From Paenibacillus naphthalenovorans (GTDB lineage: Bacteria; Bacillota; Bacilli; Paenibacillales; NBRC-103111), in the NCBI RefSeq assembly GCF_900099895.1, contig NZ_FNDY01000002.1:242543-306542 (forward strand): a DNA stretch of 64,000 bases, given 5' to 3'. A model generated the notes under the pieces. It made no database searches and was not told where the DNA came from. It was given only the letters and a program-made list of their open reading frames with translations. The translations under genes and the position numbers were made by a program. Shown piece after piece: positions 58,654 to 64,000 of this stretch; within the stretch, counting starts at the first letter, position 1, and the number at the start of each line of letters is the position of its first letter.

Positions 58654-60300
58654 TCACTTATGAAGCGGATGATCTACAAGATGATAAGCGTAGATCGCCA
58701 GTTCGAGGCAAATTCGTTTGTGCGGTTTTAAAAAATCGGGGCCGAGCAGTTCTTTGCATTTTTCCAGACGGTGGTACAGCGTTTGTCTGTGGATAAACAA
58801 CTGTTCCGCCGTTTCCTGTTTATTCCCCATGTTTTTAAAATAGACGGAAAGTGTTTCCAAAAGCGGAATATCGGTTTCGTCCTCAAACTTGAGCAAAGGT
58901 CCGATATGGTCATGAACAAATTTTTTTAACAACCGCGTATCCGAAATATGGGTCAAAATTTGATAGACTCCCAGTTCATCATAAAAAGGGCTGGCTCCCG
59001 GCAGCAGAATGCCGATGTTCAATGTTTTGTCCGCCTCGGCAAAACTGAAATGCATATCGATCAGTCGTGTCTTCGGCTGGCTGAACCCTACGAACAGATC
59101 GAGATTCCCACGGAAATTATGGGATAGATTTTGCCGGAGCTCATGCAAGGTTTTTGTTAACTTTCCTTTAAAATCAAAGGCTGAAAAAGAATACGATTCC
59201 TTAAAACAAAGGATATATAATTGATTTTTTTTATTCAGCAGCAAGCAGTGAAATCCTTGCTTTCTCAATAAAGTACGGCATAATACGAGCAAATCCTGCT
59301 TGACCGATTCTATTACTTCCTCATTTTCATGCTTCAGGTCGTGAACAATCTGCATGATTCCCGCCATAAAATAATAATCTTGCTTATCTGTCGGCTGCAA
59401 ACCAATGCGCGCGCGCATCGCATCTTCCTGATGAACATTGCCTATTAATAAATCTTCCATGAATTGCTGTTGGGTTTCCATCGCTTTTTCTTCGAGAAAC
59501 AATTTTCGGAGGAGCACGTGAGCTGTCGCCTGTATCGCATAATCAAGAATAAACGGCAAATGGTCTGATACGGTCTGGTCGGGCAGCAACAGCGCTATAT
59601 ATGAAAGGGTATTTCCAAAACAAATGACCGGCTGGATCATAATTTTCCGGGAAGCGTCAAAAGGCAATTCGCATAAGGAAGAGACGACATCCGCTCGTCC
59701 ATCTACAAGCCGCTGATAAGTTTCGAGCTCCGTGTGATAGCTGGAAGGAATGGCATAGGAGTTGCCGACGAGAGAATAAAAAAGTACCGGATATTTGGTC
59801 CGTTCATGCAGCAATTGAAGAATCGGTTTAATTTCGGTAGATTGAAGCGTCAATTTTTGTAATTCCCGGGACAACTGTTCCAATTCCTGCAAAAAATGAT
59901 GGTGTTTATTAATAAGCCATGCATGCAGATCCTGGGTAATGTCGACGAAACGGACCGGTTGTTCGAAAGCAATGAGCGGGAAATGGTGTTTATCGGCCAA
60001 TTCGATCATGTCACCGGGAATGGTCGCCAGATGTTCTCCCAATTCAATGCAAAGTCCGGCTGCTTTTTGTTCAATTAATTGATTCATATAAATATGCCGG
60101 ATTTTTATACTTTTAAGAGCGACACCGGTTGTCAAGATCAAATCGTCTTCATTGACGAATGGGCTCAGATGGGTAGTTTCCACAATATGCACCCAGCGTA
60201 CGTTACGGCGTATTCCCTCGTGACCGGCAATGATGCGAGCATGGCGGAAAAGAGGACGTTCGAGAATGGCTTCGACGGTTAATTTGTCATCATAATCCAT
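58654..60300 (-). CDS. PucR-family transcriptional activator
   Basis: A 548-residue regulator with an N-terminal PucR domain (TVEAILERPLFRHARIIAGHEG ... VRWVHIVE), a middle GGDEF-like/CdaR region and a C-terminal helix-turn-helix (ETLSVYFKNMGNKQETAEQL, then FIHRQTLYHRLEK). It is transcribed away from the aminotransferase operon and probably regulates it from the palindrome at 60388-60414. PucR proteins often control purine, GABA or beta-alanine use. GGGAGG precedes the ATG. Confidence 0.85.
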   Translation of the reverse strand: MDYDDKLTVEAILERPLFRHARIIAGHEGIRRNVRWVHIVETTHLSPFVNEDDLILTTGVALKSIKIRHIYMNQLIEQKAAGLCIELGEHLATIPGDMIELADKHHFPLIAFEQPVRFVDITQDLHAWLINKHHHFLQELEQLSRELQKLTLQSTEIKPILQLLHERTKYPVLFYSLVGNSYAIPSSYHTELETYQRLVDGRADVVSSLCELPFDASRKIMIQPVICFGNTLSYIALLLPDQTVSDHLPFILDYAIQATAHVLLRKLFLEEKAMETQQQFMEDLLIGNVHQEDAMRARIGLQPTDKQDYYFMAGIMQIVHDLKHENEEVIESVKQDLLVLCRTLLRKQGFHCLLLNKKNQLYILCFKESYSFSAFDFKGKLTKTLHELRQNLSHNFRGNLDLFVGFSQPKTRLIDMHFSFAEADKTLNIGILLPGASPFYDELGVYQILTHISDTRLLKKFVHDHIGPLLKFEDETDIPLLETLSVYFKNMGNKQETAEQLFIHRQTLYHRLEKCKELLGPDFLKPHKRICLELAIYAYHLVDHPLHK

Positions 60301-60364
60301 GACGTGCCTCCCTTAATGACTTGATTGACAATATGTCTAATTATTTACAAGATCACTAAACACT

Positions 60365-60393
60365 TTGTCAGCTAAAAAGATGTTAATTTTAAT
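60365..60393 (+). promoter_or_regulatory. Putative promoter of the aminotransferase operon
   Basis: TTGTCA (60365-60370) and TTTAAT (60388-60393) are 17 bp apart. The -10 box overlaps the left arm of the palindrome. Confidence 0.5.
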
Positions 60394-60414
60394 GTAAGCT
60401 AATATTACATTAAA
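60388..60414. promoter_or_regulatory. Palindromic operator, likely for PucR
   Basis: TTTAATGTAA and TTACATTAAA form perfect 10-bp arms around 7 bases. It lies 23 bp before the aminotransferase ATG and 88 bp from the pucR start, the expected place for the regulator encoded divergently. Confidence 0.7.
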
Positions 60415-60436
60415 GTCAATGAGGGAGAAAAAAACC

Positions 60437-61813
60437 ATGTTAAACAAACAGGAACTGTTGGAGAAAGACAGCAAATATCTATGGCATCAAATTTCCCCGC
60501 ACAATGAAAATCCGATGATTGTTGTATCGGGAGAGGGAAGCTGGATTACGACCATTGACGGTGAGCGGTTTTTCGATGGGATGTCCGGCCTGTGGTGCGT
60601 AAACATTGGTCATGGGCGTGAAGAAATCGCCGAAGTGGCAAAAGAACAGATCAAGACGATTGCTTATGCGTCCCTTGTGCAAAGTCATGTGCCTGCCATA
60701 GAACTGGCGGCGAAAATCAACGAATGGCTGGAAGGAAATTACCGGATTTTTTATTCGAATTCGGGTTCGGACGCCAACGAAGTAGCATTCAAAATTGCCC
60801 GCCAATATCATCACCAAAACGGCGAGCCTACGCGTCATAAATTTATCTCCAGGCATCGGGCGTATCATGGCAACTCGATGGGAGCATTAGCAGCGACCGG
60901 TCAAGCACACCGAAAAATCAAATATGAACCGCTGACGCCGGGTTTCCTGCATGTCCCGCCGCCCTATTGCTACCGCTGCCCGTTTGGCAAGGAGAAAGGA
61001 AGCTGCCAGCTGGAATGCGCGCAAATTTATGATGAGGTCATGAACTGGGAAGGCGCGGAAACGGTCGCCGGCGTCATACTTGAACCTGTCATTACCGGCG
61101 GAGGGGTTATTGTGCCGCCTCCCGAGTATTTGCAAGAGGTTAGAAAAATTTGCGACAAATATGGTGTATTGATGATTGTCGATGAAGTCATCTGCGGATT
61201 TGGGCGTTCCGGAGCAAAATTCGGACACTTCAATTTTTCGGTGAAGCCGGACATCGTCACCATGGCCAAAGGCATCACAAGCGCCTATTCGCCGCTTTCC
61301 GCAACAGCGGTCCGGGCCGAAATATATCAAGCGTTCAAGCAACCGGAGGCCGACGCTCATTTCCGACACATTAATACATTCGGAGGCAATCCGGTTTCCT
61401 GTGCCATCGCCTTAAAAAATATTGAAATTCTTGAAAAAGAAAATCTGGTCGGTCAAGCAGCCAAAATGGGCAAGTTATTGGAGGAAAAACTCGCCCGATT
61501 GACCGTTCATCCGCATGTTGGGGATATCCGGGTATTTGGTTTTCTGGCCGGGATTGAATTGGTGGAAGATAAAGAAAGCAAAGAGCCAGTCTCTACCGAT
61601 ATCATGTTGAAGGTGCTGTCGGAATGCCAAAAACAAGGACTGCTGGCAGGTAAAAACAGCGATACCGTTCCGGGATTCAACAACATCATCACATTGTCTC
61701 CGCCGTTTGTCACCTCCGAAAAAGAAATTGATTTTATCGTGGACACGCTGGATCAAGCATTGGAATGTTTAGCCGCAGCGGATAAAGTGAATATAGGGGG
61801 ACGGATCGGATGA
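60437..61813 (+). CDS. Class III omega-aminotransferase (taurine/beta-alanine:pyruvate type)
   Basis: A 458-residue PLP-dependent aminotransferase. MIVVSGEGSWITTIDGERFFDG, NSGSDANEVAFKIARQ, the PLP Asp in MIVDEVICGFGRSG near 245 and the Schiff-base Lys in TMAKGI near 278 are visible. An insertion with four Cys (CYRCPFGKEKGSCQLECAQ) near residue 180 is shared with several omega-aminotransferases. With alanine dehydrogenase downstream, pyruvate is the likely acceptor. Taurine (giving sulfoacetaldehyde) or beta-alanine (malonate semialdehyde) are the leading donors. ATG 60437 is chosen (GAGGGAG upstream) over ATG 60419. Confidence 0.82.
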   Translation: MLNKQELLEKDSKYLWHQISPHNENPMIVVSGEGSWITTIDGERFFDGMSGLWCVNIGHGREEIAEVAKEQIKTIAYASLVQSHVPAIELAAKINEWLEGNYRIFYSNSGSDANEVAFKIARQYHHQNGEPTRHKFISRHRAYHGNSMGALAATGQAHRKIKYEPLTPGFLHVPPPYCYRCPFGKEKGSCQLECAQIYDEVMNWEGAETVAGVILEPVITGGGVIVPPPEYLQEVRKICDKYGVLMIVDEVICGFGRSGAKFGHFNFSVKPDIVTMAKGITSAYSPLSATAVRAEIYQAFKQPEADAHFRHINTFGGNPVSCAIALKNIEILEKENLVGQAAKMGKLLEEKLARLTVHPHVGDIRVFGFLAGIELVEDKESKEPVSTDIMLKVLSECQKQGLLAGKNSDTVPGFNNIITLSPPFVTSEKEIDFIVDTLDQALECLAAADKVNIGGRIG

Positions 61814-62703
61814 AGGTAGGATTTATCGGCCTGGGTACTATGGGGTTAAGGATGACGACGAATCTGTTAAAAAGGGGGTTTGAAGTCTATGTATACAGCC
61901 GCAGCCGCGGACCGATCGAAACGGCCGTATCCCACGGAGCTATGGAGGCCTTGAATCCGGCAGATTTGGCGGCGAAAACCGATATCGTGCTTACCTGCTT
62001 GCCTATGCCGGATACGGTGGAACAGGTATACTTCGGAGAAAACGGCATCATGGCCGGTATCCGACCTGGGATGATCCTGGCCGATCACAGCACGGTAGGT
62101 CCGGATTTGAGCCGAAAAATCGATGCGGAAGCAAGGAAAAAAGCCGTTTCCTTCATCGACGCGCCTGTAAGCGGAGGTCCGTCGGGCGCAGAGGCCGGCA
62201 CCCTGACCATCATGTGCGGCGGAGATCAGCAAGCCTTGAACCGGGCCCTTCCCGTGTTTCAAGCGATGGGCCAAAAGATCATGCATATGGGGGACAGCGG
62301 CAGCGGCAGCATTACGAAACTGATTAATAATATGCTTTTCGGGGCGCATACATCCGTTCTTGCCGAAGCTCTGGTGCTTGCAGAAAAAACGGGGATTCAT
62401 AAAGAAAAAATGTTCTCGGTGCTCCAATCGAGCACAGGGAACAGCGCGGCTCTTAACTGGGTTTTTCCGTTAATCGTCAACCGTGAATTTGCTCCACGCT
62501 TCAGCATTGATCTATTGCTGAAAGATATGCGCATCGCCTGTGAGGTTGCCCGTAATGAAGGGATGGTGCTGCGCGTGGCGGAAACGGCCCGGGAAGCTAT
62601 TGCAGCCGCCCAGCAATCGGGGTATGGCGCCTCTGATGTGTCAGCCGTTATCCGTCCGATGGAAGACAAATACAGATTGATTGTCAAAGGGGAGTCCGTA
62701 TGA
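61810..62703 (+). CDS. 3-hydroxyisobutyrate dehydrogenase-family oxidoreductase
   Basis: A 297-residue beta-hydroxyacid dehydrogenase. The nucleotide motif is [18 protein letters not shown], the cofactor-specifying loop YSRSRGP suggests NADP, the substrate motif is [22 protein letters not shown] near 117, and the catalytic Lys is in [12 protein letters not shown] near 170. It overlaps both neighbours by 4 bp. It probably reduces the semialdehyde made by the aminotransferase: malonate semialdehyde to 3-hydroxypropionate, or sulfoacetaldehyde to isethionate (inference). Confidence 0.82.
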   Translation: MKVGFIGLGTMGLRMTTNLLKRGFEVYVYSRSRGPIETAVSHGAMEALNPADLAAKTDIVLTCLPMPDTVEQVYFGENGIMAGIRPGMILADHSTVGPDLSRKIDAEARKKAVSFIDAPVSGGPSGAEAGTLTIMCGGDQQALNRALPVFQAMGQKIMHMGDSGSGSITKLINNMLFGAHTSVLAEALVLAEKTGIHKEKMFSVLQSSTGNSAALNWVFPLIVNREFAPRFSIDLLLKDMRIACEVARNEGMVLRVAETAREAIAAAQQSGYGASDVSAVIRPMEDKYRLIVKGESV

Positions 62704-63818
62704 TTATCAGCGTGCCGAGAGAAATAAAGAATAACGAAAACCGCGTAGCGATTACGCCTGCAGGGGTTTCGACGCTTGTCCAAGCCGGGCATCAGGTCAA
62801 AATCGAAACACGGGCCGGCATTGGAAGCGGATTTGCCGATGAAGATTATGCCGCAGCGGGAGCGAAGATTGTACAAACGGCGGAAGACGCTTGGGAAGCG
62901 GACATGGTTATGAAAGTAAAAGAACCGCTTCCGGAAGAATACCGTTATTTTCGCCAACATTTGATTTTATTCACCTACCTGCATCTTGCCCCGCTGCCGG
63001 ATTTGACAAAAGCGCTGCTGGATAACGCAGTTACCGGCATTGCTTACGAAACCATTCAGCTGGATAACGGAGAACTGCCGCTGCTGCAGCCGATGAGCGA
63101 GGTGGCCGGACGCATGGCCGTTCAGGTCGGCGCGCATTATCTTGAAAAAACTTCAGGAGGAAAAGGGGTGCTCCTTGGCGGAGTACCGGGCGTACTTCCT
63201 GGCCGGGTAACGATTATCGGCGGCGGCATCGTCGGGATCAACGCCGCGAAAATAGCAACAGGAATGGGCGCGCAGGTCACATTGCTCGACATCAACCCAA
63301 GCCGCCTCCGGTATCTGGACGAAATCTTTAACGGCCGAATCCGGTTATTGATGTCCCATCCTTATAACATCGCCCAAGCCGTAAAAGATTCGGATCTAGT
63401 GATCGGAGCCGTTCTGATCCCGGGGGCGCGATCACCCCGGCTCGTTACCGAAGAGATGGTGAAGCAAATGGAACCGGGTTCGGTCATCGTCGATGTTGCG
63501 ATTGATCAGGGAGGATCGATTGAAACGATTGACCGCGCTACCACGCATGATGAGCCAACTTATACCAAGCATGGCGTCATCCATTACGCCGTGTCGAATA
63601 TGCCTGGAGCTGTTGCCCGCACATCCACATTGGCGCTGGCCAACGCAACGACTCCCTATGCGCTGCAAATCGCCAATGACGGCTTTAAAGGGGCGATTGC
63701 CAAAAATAAAGCGATCGCCCGTGGAGTGAATACGCTGGATGGCAAAATTACGTTCAAAGGCGTCGCCGAAGCGCTTGGTTACCCGTTTTCGGAAGTCGAG
63801 AAAATGATAAGTGCTTGA
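62700..63818 (+). CDS. ald: Alanine dehydrogenase
   Basis: A 372-residue NAD-dependent alanine dehydrogenase, the normal family length. The N-terminus [21 protein letters not shown], catalytic Lys in MVMKVKEP near 77, His in TYLHLAP near 98, NAD fold [19 protein letters not shown] near 172 and [11 protein letters not shown] near 262 are visible. It regenerates pyruvate from the alanine formed by the upstream aminotransferase and releases ammonium. It is coupled to the preceding gene by ATGA. Confidence 0.9.
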   Translation: MIISVPREIKNNENRVAITPAGVSTLVQAGHQVKIETRAGIGSGFADEDYAAAGAKIVQTAEDAWEADMVMKVKEPLPEEYRYFRQHLILFTYLHLAPLPDLTKALLDNAVTGIAYETIQLDNGELPLLQPMSEVAGRMAVQVGAHYLEKTSGGKGVLLGGVPGVLPGRVTIIGGGIVGINAAKIATGMGAQVTLLDINPSRLRYLDEIFNGRIRLLMSHPYNIAQAVKDSDLVIGAVLIPGARSPRLVTEEMVKQMEPGSVIVDVAIDQGGSIETIDRATTHDEPTYTKHGVIHYAVSNMPGAVARTSTLALANATTPYALQIANDGFKGAIAKNKAIARGVNTLDGKITFKGVAEALGYPFSEVEKMISA

Positions 63819-63864
63819 GGCTTGAATCCGTAAGCGCCACTTTCATTGCTATCCATTCTAAAAA

Positions 63865-63884
63865 AAGGAGCAGCTCGTTTGAAG
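63865..63884 (+). pseudogene. Start of a gene interrupted by the IS element
   Basis: AAAGGAG is followed 8 bp later by TTG AAG (63879-63884), after which the IS3-type end begins. This looks like the ribosome site and first two codons of a fourth gene of the aminotransferase operon. Too little remains to identify it. Confidence 0.35.
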
Positions 63885-64000
63885 TGCACCCCAAAAAGTT
63901 AGACTAGGTTATGTTATTAGGCAGCTTGTAAGGCATGCGTACGGTATTGAACTGGACTCATGCCTTTTAATTTTGCCTTCATTCGTTTGTGGTTATAGTA
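63885..64000. mobile_element. IS3-family insertion sequence, right end (partial)
   Basis: TGCACCCCAAAAAGTTAGAC at 63885 is a typical terminal inverted repeat of IS150-type IS3 elements. The transposase C-terminus follows on the minus strand and continues beyond the window. Confidence 0.8.
63917..64000 (-). CDS. IS3-family transposase (OrfB), C-terminal end only
   Basis: The partial minus-strand frame ends YYNHKRMKAKLKGMSPVQYR, then THALQAA and TAA at 63917-63919. RxxxxLKGMSPVQYR is the standard C-terminus of IS150-group integrase-like transposases. The rest lies outside the window. Confidence 0.85.
   Translation of the reverse strand, partial: YYNHKRMKAKLKGMSPVQYRTHALQAA

Noticed and set aside
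1..64000. CRISPR array, tRNA/rRNA genes or prophage
   Set aside because: No direct-repeat array, cloverleaf or rRNA-like segment, or phage gene group was noticed on either strand.

Overview
The window looks like a chromosomal segment of a Gram-positive, aerobic, moderate-GC Bacillales bacterium, most likely Paenibacillaceae (inference). The reasons are strong AGGAGG-type ribosome sites with frequent TTG/GTG starts, consensus TTGACA-17-TATAAT promoters, lipoprotein-type binding proteins, an IsdG-like haem oxygenase, a YezD-family protein and a PucR-type regulator. No rRNA, tRNA or CRISPR array was seen. The only mobile element is a partial IS3-family end at the right edge.

Layout. (1) 1-3492: a Fur-boxed haem uptake and degradation operon (binding protein, permease, ATPase, IsdG-type monooxygenase). 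(2) 3498-10690, minus strand: a branched-chain-amino-acid-type ABC importer (LivJHMGF) between a ThDP-dependent enzyme and a short-chain dehydrogenase; substrate unknown. (3) 10968-46682: a large organosulfur-scavenging region. It holds three SsuABC-like importers, a formylglycine-type sulfatase, an AtsK-like alkylsulfate dioxygenase, two intact DszA/NtaA-type flavin monooxygenases, a YezD protein, two paralogous flavoprotein + 2x[4Fe-4S] ferredoxin pairs resembling AprA/AprB, two MFS transporters, a nitroreductase and a Dpp/Opp-type peptide importer. The region is scarred by at least four truncated genes (SDR, two flavin monooxygenase remnants, a CocE-type hydrolase). (4) 46683-57291: an aromatic lower-pathway cluster with an extradiol dioxygenase, formaldehyde dehydrogenase, GalC-type aldolase, GalB-type hydratase, a metal-hydrolase-like DUF6282 protein, a TctABC tripartite transporter and two paralogous GntR regulators with shared operators. 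(5) 57448-58629: a MarR-azoreductase pair with a repeated operator. (6) 58654-63818: PucR diverging from an aminotransferase, beta-hydroxyacid dehydrogenase and alanine dehydrogenase operon, cut at the next gene by the IS3-type element.

The most interesting signal is a compact RNA element found six times (called A-F here). It is a 4-bp hairpin with a 4-5 nt loop, placed one base or less from an intrinsic terminator that usually begins AGAC and ends in a T-tract. It lies in the 5' leader, behind a near-consensus promoter, of five organosulfur transcription units, and once between yezD and the genes below it. The hairpin bases covary (CCGG/CCGG, CCAG/CTGG, TTGG/CCAA). I did not find it in front of the haem, Liv, aromatic, azoreductase or aminotransferase operons. 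It looks like an attenuator that defines an organosulfur regulon; I do not recognise it as a known riboswitch class.
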